The notes under the pieces are model-generated. The model saw nothing but the letters and a program-made list of their open reading frames with translations, was not told the origin of the DNA and ran no database searches. A DNA stretch of 30,713 bases from Pseudomonadota bacterium. Lineage in GTDB: Bacteria > Desulfobacterota > Desulfovibrionia > Desulfovibrionales > Desulfovibrionaceae. The stretch spans positions 1-30,713 of the forward strand of contig JAEXRD010000059.1 in the NCBI GenBank assembly GCA_023438245.1. Reading direction: 5' to 3'. The position numbers were made by a program, and so were the translations under genes. This document shows, piece after piece, positions 1-7,212 of the stretch (positions within the stretch are counted from its first letter, which is position 1; the number at the start of each line of letters is the position of its first letter).

Positions 1-310
1 GCCCTTGACCCCCTTGGCTATGGCCTGGGCCTTGGCGGCGTCCTTGGCCGTGCGCACCATGCCGATGAGGTAGACCTTGCCGCCGAAGACCTCGGTCTCG
101 ACCTGGGTGGCGCTGATGTCCTTGTCCGCGATGAGCGCTGTGCGCAGCTTGGCGGCGATCTCCACGTCGGCGGCGGTGGTGTCTGTGGGGGCCTCCCAGT
201 GGGTGGCCACGCCCTTGACGCCGGAGGCCTTCTTTGCGGTGGCCACGGCGAAGTTCTTGAAGTTCTCGTCGGCCAGCTGGCCCAGCAGCGTCACGCGGCG
301 CAGGTAGCAG
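1..310. repeat. Direct repeat, partner at 703-1012
   Basis: Positions 1-310 match 703-1012 at a constant offset of 702 bases. The first roughly 115 bases are identical and the rest differs at only a dozen or so positions by eye. The repeat covers the C-terminal two thirds of the two BON genes. Similarity drops sharply towards the 5' ends, which suggests either a recent duplication with a diversified start or gene conversion limited to the 3' part. Confidence 0.85.
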
Positions 311-552
311 TAGACCTTCACCGCGAGCGCCTGCCTGGGGTTCTTCTCGGCCAGGGCGGCCTTGATGCCCAGCGCGATCTTCTTGTCCGCGGCGATGTCC
401 CGCAGCTTCCGCTCGTCGCGCGCGGCATCGTAGACGCTGGTCCAGGGCACCGCCACCGCTCCGGTGGCGAGGTCGAGGGGCAGGGCCGTGGCGGGCAGGC
501 ACAGGACCAGGGCGACCGCAAGGGCGGCCGGGCACGCGCGGGGGCATCGCAT
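1..552 (-). CDS. BON-domain periplasmic protein, copy 1 (3' end outside window)
   Basis: The reading frame starts at an ATG at 552 behind a GGAG at good spacing and is open for 184 codons to the window edge. By comparison with the copy at 661-1233, about 13 residues and the stop are missing. The N-terminus is a signal peptide (basic MRCPR, then an Ala/Leu/Val-rich core), so the product is probably exported. Two BON-like segments follow, at about residues 55-115 and 125-184. BON domains are small alpha/beta modules found in OsmY-like envelope-stress proteins and are thought to bind membranes or ligands; the function here is not known. The second half is nearly identical to its neighbour, while the signal peptide and first 60 residues differ. 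It lies 108 bases downstream of copy 2 on the same strand, so the two may be co-transcribed. Confidence 0.8.
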   Translation of the reverse strand, partial: MRCPRACPAALAVALVLCLPATALPLDLATGAVAVPWTSVYDAARDERKLRDIAADKKIALGIKAALAEKNPRQALAVKVYCYLRRVTLLGQLADENFKNFAVATAKKASGVKGVATHWEAPTDTTAADVEIAAKLRTALIADKDISATQVETEVFGGKVYLIGMVRTAKDAAKAQAIAKGVKG

Positions 553-660
553 GGCGGACTCCGGAACCAGGGGTGGCGAAACGTCGCGCGGGACTATGCT
601 CCCGCTCCCCGGGCCGCGTCAATGCCGGCCCGGAGGGGGCGCGGGGGCTGAGCCGGGCGC

Positions 661-1233
661 CTACTTCCTGGTGGGGATGAGCAGGCTGGTGACGGACGTG
701 ACGCCCTTGACCCCCTTGGCTATGGCCTGGGCCTTGGCGGCGTCCTTGGCCGTGCGCACCATGCCGATGAGGTAGACCTTGCCGCCGAAGACCTCGGTCT
801 CGACCTGGGTGGCGCTGATCTCCTTGTCCGCCACGAGTGCGGCGCGCAGCTTGGCGGCGATCTCCACGTCGGCGGCGGTGGTGTCGGTGGGGGCCTCCCA
901 GTGGGTGGCCACGCTCTTGACGCCGGAGGCCTTCTTTGCGGTGGCCACGGCGAAGTTCTTGAAGTTCTCGTCGGCCAGCTGGCCCAAAAGCGTCACCTTG
1001 CGCATGTAGCAGTACACCTTCACCGCGAGCGCCAGCTTGGCGTCCTTCTTGGCCAGGTCGGCCTTGATGGCGGTGGCGATCTTCTTGTCCGCGGTGATGT
1101 CGCCCACGCTGCGCTCGTCGCGCGCGGCGTCGTAGATGGCGCTGATGGGGTTGAGCTGGGCGGCGGCGGGCGCGGCGTTGAACAGAACGGCGAAGAGCAG
1201 CACGGCGAGGATTGCGGTTGCGGCTGTGCGCAT
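661..1233 (-). CDS. BON-domain periplasmic protein, copy 2
   Basis: This encodes 190 residues. I chose the ATG at 1233 because a strong AGGAGG lies just upstream and a clear signal peptide follows (MRTAATAILAVLLFAVLF, then an AAA/Q cleavage-like site near residue 27). The frame stays open upstream, but that extension overlaps the divergent gene and looks like GC-rich shadow. Two BON domains fill the mature part, at about residues 48-110 and 120-188. The product should be a soluble periplasmic or envelope-associated protein of the OsmY type; its ligand is unknown. It is the first gene of a tandem pair and is divergent from the YchJ-like gene at 1399. Confidence 0.85.
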   Translation of the reverse strand: MRTAATAILAVLLFAVLFNAAPAAAQLNPISAIYDAARDERSVGDITADKKIATAIKADLAKKDAKLALAVKVYCYMRKVTLLGQLADENFKNFAVATAKKASGVKSVATHWEAPTDTTAADVEIAAKLRAALVADKEISATQVETEVFGGKVYLIGMVRTAKDAAKAQAIAKGVKGVTSVTSLLIPTRK

Positions 1234-1321
1234 GTTGGGCCTCCTGCGTGGGTTTCCGGATGCTGGAACAATGCTCCTTCCCCGGGGCGGAGTCAATGCC
1301 GCCCGGTGTTTCGAGGCGCTG

Positions 1322-1350
1322 TTGACCGCCCGGCGCGGACTGGGTAGTGT
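1322..1350 (+). promoter_or_regulatory. Candidate sigma-70 promoter for the YchJ-like gene
   Basis: TTGACC (1322-1327), a 17-base spacer and TAGTGT (1345-1350) resemble a housekeeping promoter. Transcription would start near 1357, about 40 bases before the ATG at 1399. The -10 box is imperfect, so support is moderate. Confidence 0.45.
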
Positions 1351-1398
1351 GCGCCCCCGACCAAACCAATCATCCGAATCCATCACCCGAGGTGCCCC

Positions 1399-1881
1399 AT
1401 GACCCAGTGCCATTGCGGCAGCGATAAGCCTTTCGAGCAGTGCTGCGGCCCCATCATCGCCGGAACCATCCCCGCCCCCACGGCGGAGGCGCTCATGCGC
1501 TCGCGCTACAGCGCGTACGTGGTGGGCGACATCCCCTACCTGGAAAAGAGCCTGGCCCCGGCCGAGCGCCACGACTTCGACCCCGAGCAGGCCAAGGCCT
1601 GGAGCGAGACCAGCAAATGGCTGGGCCTGACCATCCACGCCACCAAGGATGGCGGCGAGAACGACCAGACCGGCCTGGTGGATTTCACCGCCAGCTTCGA
1701 GTACCAGGGCGCGCGCCAGGACCACCGCGAGGTGGCCAAGTTCGAGCGCCTGGACGGCGTGTGGCACTACACCGACGGCCGCATGCGCAGCCACGACCCC
1801 GTGGTGCGCGGGCCCAAGACGGGCCGCAACGACCCCTGCCCCTGCGGGAGTGGGAAGAAGTTCAAGAAGTGCTGCGGCTAG
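1399..1881 (+). CDS. ychJ: YchJ-family protein with SEC-C zinc motifs
   Basis: A 160-residue protein with two cysteine clusters. The N-terminal cluster (CHCGS...CC, residues 4-16) and the C-terminal SEC-C motif (NDPCPCGSGKKFKKCC at the very end) are typical of YchJ/UPF0225. The same C-terminal motif in SecA binds zinc. The middle section (about residues 30-130) is the YchJ core with the family's ALMRSRYSAY signature. The biochemical role of YchJ is not established; it is a small cytosolic metal-binding protein. The start has a GAGGTG site six bases upstream. Length and both motifs are normal for the family, so identification is firm even though function is not. Confidence 0.92.
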   Translation: MTQCHCGSDKPFEQCCGPIIAGTIPAPTAEALMRSRYSAYVVGDIPYLEKSLAPAERHDFDPEQAKAWSETSKWLGLTIHATKDGGENDQTGLVDFTASFEYQGARQDHREVAKFERLDGVWHYTDGRMRSHDPVVRGPKTGRNDPCPCGSGKKFKKCCG

Positions 1882-1937
1882 CGGGCCTTGGGCCTGCTTA
1901 AAAAAGCGTCTTTCGCCCTCTGGGCGGCGTCATGAAT

Positions 1938-1989
1938 CGGCCTGGGCCCAGGGCTGCACCATCAAAGTGCTCTCCCTGGCCCCAGGCCG
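1938..1989. repeat. Long imperfect inverted repeat downstream of the YchJ-like gene
   Basis: The arm at 1938-1953 pairs with 1974-1989, 16 base pairs with one mismatch. Inside the loop, GCAC (1956-1959) can pair with GTGC (1967-1970), which extends the structure. A pyrimidine-rich stretch follows on the plus strand, but there is no T-run. It may be a transcript 3'-end structure, a repetitive extragenic element or a small structured RNA; nothing in the sequence decides between these. Confidence 0.5.
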
Positions 1990-2069
1990 CTTCCTTTCTT
2001 GCCAGGGAACGAAAATCATCTTTTTGAGACAGGCCCCGAGAAACCGAGAGCCATGCCCTGAAACGAGAA

Positions 2070-2098
2070 GGGGCGGACCGTTTGGCCCGCCCCTTTTT
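2070..2098 (+). terminator. Rho-independent terminator, possibly bidirectional
   Basis: The stem at 2070-2079 pairs with 2084-2093 (GGGGCGGACC with GGCCCGCCCC, one A-C mismatch) around a GTTT loop and is followed by five T. It would end transcripts from the YchJ-like gene. Read on the minus strand it lies 30 bases after the ABM-fold gene, with a weaker TTCTCGTTT tail, so it may also stop the respiratory operon. Confidence 0.8.
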
Positions 2099-2123
2099 CC
2101 TTGGCGTCGATGTCCGGCGGTGG

Positions 2124-2459
2124 TCATTCCGCCCAGTGCGCCGAGAGCACCTCGTCGTGGCGCACGTGGCGGTCGGGCACGATCTCGTAGCGCTCGTCGC
2201 CGGGGTAGAGCACCGCGGCCTCCGGCTCCGGCCCGGCAAAGGCCCGGATGGCCTCCCAGTCCTGCCAGTAGGTCACGAGCACGATCTCCACGCTGCCGGA
2301 CCGCATGGCATGGCAGGTGGCGCCGGTGCGCTCCAGCACCTGGTGGCCCAGGTAGCCGGGAGTGGCCTGGGCCTCGCGCACGCCCGTGCGCTCCAGGTGC
2401 TCCAGGAACCCTTCCCTGTGCCGCACGGGGCACAGGCAGTGCCATTGCCTCGCGATCAT
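2124..2459 (-). CDS. ABM-fold (antibiotic biosynthesis monooxygenase-like) small protein
   Basis: A 111-residue protein whose pattern fits the dimeric alpha/beta barrel of the ABM superfamily: an N-terminal strand (IARQWHCLCPVRHREGFLEHL), a helix, a G-Y-L-G-H-Q turn near residue 36, a strand of the VEIVLVTYWQDWEAIRAF type near residues 57-74, and a C-terminal D-E-R-Y-E-I-V-P strand. Family members include quinol monooxygenases and haem-degrading proteins, but many have no known activity. The start is preceded by GGAGGA and lies only 16 bases after the stop of the octahaem gene, so it is the last gene of that operon. This invites a link with haem or quinones, which is inference only. No signal peptide is seen, so the protein is probably cytosolic. 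Confidence 0.75.
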   Translation of the reverse strand: MIARQWHCLCPVRHREGFLEHLERTGVREAQATPGYLGHQVLERTGATCHAMRSGSVEIVLVTYWQDWEAIRAFAGPEPEAAVLYPGDERYEIVPDRHVRHDEVLSAHWAE

Positions 2460-2475
2460 GCCTGTCCTCCGCCTG

Positions 2476-5010
2476 CTAGGGCTTCTTCAGGATGCCCGGG
2501 TGGTGGGCGTCGCCCTGCTTCTTGATCTTGTGGCACACGAAGCAGTTGCCCTTGGCCCCCATGGGCGCGGCCAGCTTCTGGTACTGCAGCGGCTGGATGG
2601 CGTGGCGCGGGGCGTTCGTGGGGTAGAGCGCGTGCTGCGGGCCGTGGCAGGCCGGGCAGGAGAGCGCGCCCGCCTCGTCCAGCCTGCTCTTGAAGCGCTC
2701 GTCGGCCTTGCGCGTCCAGTTGTTGAAGCCGCGGCTGGGGTCGGGGCTGCCGTAGTCCTTGTGGCAGGCCAGGCAGTCCGGGGTTTGCAGCCAGGCCGTG
2801 CGCGGGGCCACGTCCTTCCTGTCCATGAGCTGCGGGGTGATCTGGCTGATGAGCTTCTTGGCTCCGCGCTTGTGCGTCTCGGCCTCGCGCTTCAAGAGGC
2901 TCATGGCGTGGTCTTCCAGCGGGCCGTGGCAGGTGGTGCAGTCCAGCCCGCGCTCGAAGTGCAGCCCGCGCTGGAAGCGCGTGGCCCCGTCGGCGCGGCT
3001 GGGATGGCAGGCGTCGCAGGCGTCCGCGCCCTTGCCCTTGAGGATGTTCGCATGGAACCCGTGCAGCGCGGAGGAGATGGACATCAGGTCGCCCCGGCCC
3101 TCCTTGCCGTTCAGCGGGTCGGCGTGGCAGGCCACGCACTGTACCGGCTTGCCGCCCCTGGCCTGCGCGGCGAGCTTGGTGCGGTTCAGGCGGTCGTGGA
3201 TGCGCAGGATGTTCATGCCCGTCTCGCCGCTGATGTCGCCCTTGGCCCTGCTGGCGGCATCACCGCCGCCGTGGCAGGAGGCGCAGGCGATCTCGTCGGA
3301 GACCGGCAGGGGCGAGCGCGTGCGGCCCAGCAGCGCGCCGGTGGCCTTGTCCTTGGCCTCCACCGTCACCAGCGGGTAGGGGTTCAGCTCGCCGTTCTGC
3401 TTGCGCGGGGAGACCATGATGTTCGCGGCCTGGAACCAGTCGCGGCCCTCCAGCAGGGTCATCGCGCCGCTTCCGGCGTTGTCCTCCACGCTGTAGGTGA
3501 TTTCCACCCCGTCCGTGACCTTGGAGGGGAACTCGTCGCGCTTCACCAGCTGGGCGTTGAGGTCGCTGCCCGCGGCGCGCAGCACGAAGGCCCCCTGGGA
3601 CTCCACCACCATGTTCAGGCCCAGGCCCGGCCAGGCCAGCAGCACGTAGGCGTCCTTGTTCGGGTCAAACGGCGGGATCTCGGCCTCGCCGCTGGCGGGG
3701 TTCAGGGCGGCCAGGCCCTGGTCCTTGCGCCCGGCCAGGTCCTCCACAAGGTAGGCGGCCAGGGCCTCGCGCTCGGCCTGGTTGCCTATGAACGGGGGCA
3801 TGGCCGGATTGACGCGGGAGAGCGCGCCGATGAGCCCGGTCATGCCGCGCGTGGTCAGCGTGGCGGCCCAGGGCTTGATGTCGTTCATGGGCCCGCCGAT
3901 GGAGTGGCAGGCGGCGCACTGGTGCTGGTAAAGCTCCGCGCCCGCGGCCAGCCTGTTCTCGGGCGTCACCTCGCGGATGCGCGCCCACTTGGCCGTGGCC
4001 AGGTAGCCCTTCTCGGCGGCCTGGGCCTCGGCGCTGGCGAACATGCCGTTGGAGTAGACAAGGCCGTGGATGAGCCAGGGCTTGCGCGCGGCCTCGCGCA
4101 CGAACTCGAAGCTGCCGATGAGCCCCCAGCCCGTGAGCACGATGACGAGCGCCAGCGGGAAGCGGATGCTGCGCGGGCTCTTCACCGCCAGGGCCAGCGC
4201 GCCCAGGGCGGCGGCTCCGGCGAAGTACAGGAAGTCCTTGAGGAACCCGGCGATGCGCGCCGAGCGCAGCAGCACCATCTCCTGCTGGGCCTGGGGCAGG
4301 GCCTGGATGTACCACCAGCCGCTGGCGACGGCGCCCAAGAGCGGGATGAGCGTCAGCACGGCGCACAGGCGCACCATGCGCTCGCGCGCTTCCTCGTCCT
4401 CAATCCGCGTGGCCGTGACGAACCCGAACAGCCCGGCCAGGGCCAAGGCGATGCAGGAGCGCAGGGCCAGCTGGGGCCAGAAGCTGGGGTTGAAGAACCC
4501 GTCCCAGAAGGCGTGGGTCTCGGCCCACCTGCCCGGGGTGAGCATGAAGCCGATGATGCCGTTGATGATGAACAGCGAGAGGAAGGCGAAGAGCAGGTAG
4601 AGCCAGCCCACGCGCAGGTGGTCGCGGGCCTCCAGTTTGTCGAAGCCGTAGTAGTAGACCAGCAGGGCCACGATCTCGGCCAGGAAGAACACCCACTCCG
4701 CCGCGAAGGCGTACACGAAGGTCTTGATGAGCGTGCTGGTGGCCTGGGGCGAGAGCAGCCCGATGGTGAACCAGATGCCCACGCCGGTGACGCCGCCTGC
4801 CACCATGGTCACCAGCATGAAGAAGCGCGCGTGGCGCTTCACGTGGGCCAGCATGGCCGGGTTGCCGGACTTGCGCGCGGCCAGCTCGGCCAGCACCAGG
4901 TACAGGCCGCCGCCCACGGCGAAGTGGGCCAGGTACACGTGGAAGGTGCCGATGAGGGCGATCCAGAAGCCGCCCGCCAGGGCGGTGAGTTGCCAGATGG
5001 GATATTCCAT
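2476..5010 (-). CDS. CydA-like membrane domain fused to an octahaem cytochrome c
   Basis: An 844-residue fusion. Residues 1-310 form about eight membrane helices resembling cytochrome bd subunit I. His24 sits in a FHVYLAHFAVGGG segment at the place of the haem b595 ligand. Glu105 and Glu112 lie in AEWVFFLAE before VYYYGFDKL, and Glu112 matches the conserved acidic residue of CydA. The Q-loop and the GRQPW signature are missing. The first CxxCH (near 366-370, CAACHSIGG) belongs to a class I-like domain. After a beta-rich stretch (430-560), seven more CxxCH motifs occur near 576, 622, 664, 689, 748, 783 and 822, giving eight c-type haem sites, which should face the periplasm. It starts three bases after the partner gene, with its GGGGAGGGG site inside that gene's end. 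It probably moves electrons between the quinone pool and periplasmic cytochromes; an oxygen-reductase role is less likely. Confidence 0.82.
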   Translation of the reverse strand: MEYPIWQLTALAGGFWIALIGTFHVYLAHFAVGGGLYLVLAELAARKSGNPAMLAHVKRHARFFMLVTMVAGGVTGVGIWFTIGLLSPQATSTLIKTFVYAFAAEWVFFLAEIVALLVYYYGFDKLEARDHLRVGWLYLLFAFLSLFIINGIIGFMLTPGRWAETHAFWDGFFNPSFWPQLALRSCIALALAGLFGFVTATRIEDEEARERMVRLCAVLTLIPLLGAVASGWWYIQALPQAQQEMVLLRSARIAGFLKDFLYFAGAAALGALALAVKSPRSIRFPLALVIVLTGWGLIGSFEFVREAARKPWLIHGLVYSNGMFASAEAQAAEKGYLATAKWARIREVTPENRLAAGAELYQHQCAACHSIGGPMNDIKPWAATLTTRGMTGLIGALSRVNPAMPPFIGNQAEREALAAYLVEDLAGRKDQGLAALNPASGEAEIPPFDPNKDAYVLLAWPGLGLNMVVESQGAFVLRAAGSDLNAQLVKRDEFPSKVTDGVEITYSVEDNAGSGAMTLLEGRDWFQAANIMVSPRKQNGELNPYPLVTVEAKDKATGALLGRTRSPLPVSDEIACASCHGGGDAASRAKGDISGETGMNILRIHDRLNRTKLAAQARGGKPVQCVACHADPLNGKEGRGDLMSISSALHGFHANILKGKGADACDACHPSRADGATRFQRGLHFERGLDCTTCHGPLEDHAMSLLKREAETHKRGAKKLISQITPQLMDRKDVAPRTAWLQTPDCLACHKDYGSPDPSRGFNNWTRKADERFKSRLDEAGALSCPACHGPQHALYPTNAPRHAIQPLQYQKLAAPMGAKGNCFVCHKIKKQGDAHHPGILKKP

Positions 5011-5013
5011 GGC

Positions 5014-6057
5014 CTAGCCCCTCCCCTGCGCCCTGGTGTAGAGCCTGACCATATAGACAATGAGCGCCAGCCCGAAGGCCAGCGAGCCCGCGAACAGCAG
5101 CACCGGCCCGGCCTCGCCGGAAACGGGCAGGGACGAGGCCTGCCACAGCGGGGCCAGGGTCAGCGTGCGCACCTCGGCGCGGGACACGGCCATGGCCAGC
5201 ACGGCGGCCAGGGTCAGCGCCGCGGCCTGGGGCGGGTTCTTGCGTATGCCCGCCAGCAGCCCGGCCAGCGCCAGCGCCACGCCCACGGCCAGCGAGCCGG
5301 TGGCCAGCGGGCTGCCGCCCATGAAGCCCAGCATGACGTTGCGGGGCAGGGCCATGAGCAGCCAGCCGCCCACCAGCAGTTGCAGCATGGTGATGCGCGT
5401 GAACCAGGCCAGCCCGTGGTCGATCCAGTCCTGGCGGCGCTTCTTGGCCCCGATGAGCGCGGCGTACAGCCCGGCGACGGCCGGCGCGGCCAGGATCATG
5501 TGGACGTAGCGCGGCCAGAGCGTGGGGTCGGAAAAATTGAGCAGCGTGCCGCGCGGGTTCTCGGCGTAGCGGGCCCAGGCGTCCAGGCGGATCATCAGCG
5601 TCATGTTGTTGGACAAGAGCAGCCCCATGGCCAGCAGGCAGGCCAGGGAGAACAGCAGCGCCAGCCGCGAAAGGCCGGGCGCGTCGTGGGCTTTGGCGTC
5701 GCTGGCGTACAGGCCGTAGTAGCCCGCGATGACCAGGGCGATGCCCGAGAGCCAGAACGCGGCCATGAGCACCGAGCTGGTGTACAGGAACTGGCCGTAC
5801 AGCACCTGCACGAAGAGCAGCGGCGGCACGCCGAAGTTCACCGTGAGCGCCAGGGTGGTGGGCAGGCGGTGGCCCAGCTCGGCGGCCAGATCCTCGTGCC
5901 TGCCCGTGATCTTGCCCCAGGCGGCGATGATCGCCGAACCCACGGTGAGGTTCATGAACACGATGTGCAGCGCGAAGGTGGCGACAAGCATCGTCTCGAT
6001 GGCCGTCCAGTGCGAGGGGATGGCCTCCGCAGCCGGTATGAGCGCAGCCGGTTCCAT
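5014..6057 (-). CDS. CydA-like integral membrane subunit, partner of the octahaem fusion
   Basis: A 347-residue hydrophobic protein with about nine predicted membrane helices. I start it at the ATG at 6057 because CTCCTT (6065-6070, reading AAGGAG on the gene strand) is then seven bases away; the ATG at 6063 would be only one base from it. His31 in ALHIVFMNLTVGSA resembles the N-terminal haem-ligand helix of CydA. RYVHMILAAPAVAG, with His186, resembles the CydA helix carrying the haem b558 ligand. The octahaem partner has Arg at the matching place, so the two subunits may share the haem ligands between them. The long Q-loop and CydB-type features are absent. It is the first gene of the operon and divergent from coaX. 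Annotation pipelines may call it a hypothetical or a cytochrome bd subunit. Confidence 0.75.
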   Translation of the reverse strand: MEPAALIPAAEAIPSHWTAIETMLVATFALHIVFMNLTVGSAIIAAWGKITGRHEDLAAELGHRLPTTLALTVNFGVPPLLFVQVLYGQFLYTSSVLMAAFWLSGIALVIAGYYGLYASDAKAHDAPGLSRLALLFSLACLLAMGLLLSNNMTLMIRLDAWARYAENPRGTLLNFSDPTLWPRYVHMILAAPAVAGLYAALIGAKKRRQDWIDHGLAWFTRITMLQLLVGGWLLMALPRNVMLGFMGGSPLATGSLAVGVALALAGLLAGIRKNPPQAAALTLAAVLAMAVSRAEVRTLTLAPLWQASSLPVSGEAGPVLLFAGSLAFGLALIVYMVRLYTRAQGRG

Positions 6058-6165
6058 GTGCATTCTCCTTGACGGATTTCTATAAGCTGGCAATACACCG
6101 GGAGGCGGGGCATGGCAACGGATTCTACGTATTTCGTGTTTCGACACGGACCGCCAAGGAAGGAA

Positions 6166-6996
6166 ATGGACACCCTCATCCTGCTCGACGTGGGCAACAC
6201 CAACGTCAAGATCGGCATCGCCCGCAAGGGGCCGTGCCCGCAGTGGAGCATCACGGCCTCCTACGCCCTGCCCACCGCGCCCTCCGGCAACCTGGACACC
6301 TCGGACTCCTGGGGCCTGAAGCTCCTGGACATCTGCCGCGTGGAGGGCGTCACGCCCGGCCAGGTGGTGGACATCGTGGCCTCCTCCGTGGTTCCGCCCA
6401 TGAACCCGATCCTCTCCCGCGCGGCGCAGAGGTTTTTCGGCCTGCGGGTCAGCTACGTCCCCGGCGCTGCTCCGGAGGGGGTGCCCCTGCCCATCGAGAA
6501 CCGCTACGCCCGCCCGGCCGAGGTCGGCGCCGACCGCCTGGTGACGGCCTTCGCCGCCCGCCAGCTGCTGGCGGCCCGGACCTTCATCGCGGTGGACTTC
6601 GGCACCGCCACCACCTTCGACTGCGTGCAGGAGAACGCCTACCTGGGCGGGCTCATCTGCCCGGGGGTGCTTTCCAGCGCGCGGGCCCTGGCCACGGGCA
6701 CGGCCAAGCTGCCGCACATCACCCTGGAGATCGACGAGAGCGCCCTGCGCGTGGGCCAGAGCACCAGCGAGAGCCTGAACCAGGGGCTGATCCACGGCTT
6801 CGCGGCCATGGTGGAGGGCCTGCACGTGCGCCTGGCCAAGGCCCTGGGCGAGGAGCCCGCGGACGTGCCGCTCATGGCCACGGGCGGGTTCGCCGCGCGC
6901 GTGGCCCGGGTCTGCCCGGCCATCGCCGAGGTGCGCGAGGACCTGCTGCTCGACGGACTGCTGCGTGCCTGGCTCGCCGCGCGGCAGGAGAGCTGA
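6166..6996 (+). CDS. coaX: Type III pantothenate kinase
   Basis: Phosphorylates pantothenate in the first committed step of coenzyme A synthesis, in the cytosol. The product is 276 residues with the ASKHA fold. The N-terminal phosphate-binding motif is LLDVGNTNVKIG at residues 4-15; GADRLVTAFAAR near residue 123 and AVDFGTATTFDCV near 144 are the other type III signatures, followed by LGGLICPGV and a C-terminal ATGGFA. The ATG at 6166 has an AAGGAAGGA site directly upstream and gives the usual family N-terminus. An in-frame ATG at 6112 also has a GGAGG and would add 18 residues not typical of the family, so that longer form cannot be excluded. It is divergent from the respiratory operon. Confidence 0.93.
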   Translation: MDTLILLDVGNTNVKIGIARKGPCPQWSITASYALPTAPSGNLDTSDSWGLKLLDICRVEGVTPGQVVDIVASSVVPPMNPILSRAAQRFFGLRVSYVPGAAPEGVPLPIENRYARPAEVGADRLVTAFAARQLLAARTFIAVDFGTATTFDCVQENAYLGGLICPGVLSSARALATGTAKLPHITLEIDESALRVGQSTSESLNQGLIHGFAAMVEGLHVRLAKALGEEPADVPLMATGGFAARVARVCPAIAEVREDLLLDGLLRAWLAARQES

Positions 6997-7128
6997 GGCC
7001 GCCTCCCGAAAGTGTCTTTTGCCCCCTGGCATTGTTGCGAGCCGGAGACGGCCCGCCTGGCCCCGGCCTCTCCCCTTGAGCCCTCCGAAGGGGGCCGAAG
7101 GGGCCGCGGAAATGTGGCAGGAATGCCT

Positions 7129-7157
7129 TTGAAAGCGCAAAAAAATAGTGCTATACA
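7129..7157 (+). promoter_or_regulatory. Sigma-70 promoter of eno
   Basis: TTGAAA (7129-7134), exactly 17 bases, then TATACA (7152-7157) is a near-consensus housekeeping promoter in an A-rich patch of otherwise GC-rich DNA. Transcription should start near 7164, leaving a leader of about 50 bases before the enolase ATG. The rest of the 216-base gap after coaX shows no gene. Confidence 0.8.
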
Positions 7158-7212
7158 CCCCCAAAGTACGCATCCGAATTCATCCAACGGACACACAAAC
7201 CCAGGAGAACAT

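Noticed and set aside
2476..6057. Canonical cytochrome bd oxidase (CydA plus CydB)
   Set aside because: Neither subunit has the Q-loop or GRQPW region and there is no CydB-like partner; the fused haem c domains point to another role.
2362..6072. Very long open frame on the plus strand opposite the respiratory operon
   Set aside because: It is antisense to two genes with clear haem motifs and membrane helices. Its product is a low-complexity Gly/Ala/Arg/Gln/His-rich chain typical of GC-rich shadow frames.
5014..7173. Extended start for the smaller CydA-like subunit reaching past coaX
   Set aside because: The frame is open upstream only by base composition. The ribosome site and the hydrophobic start support 6057.
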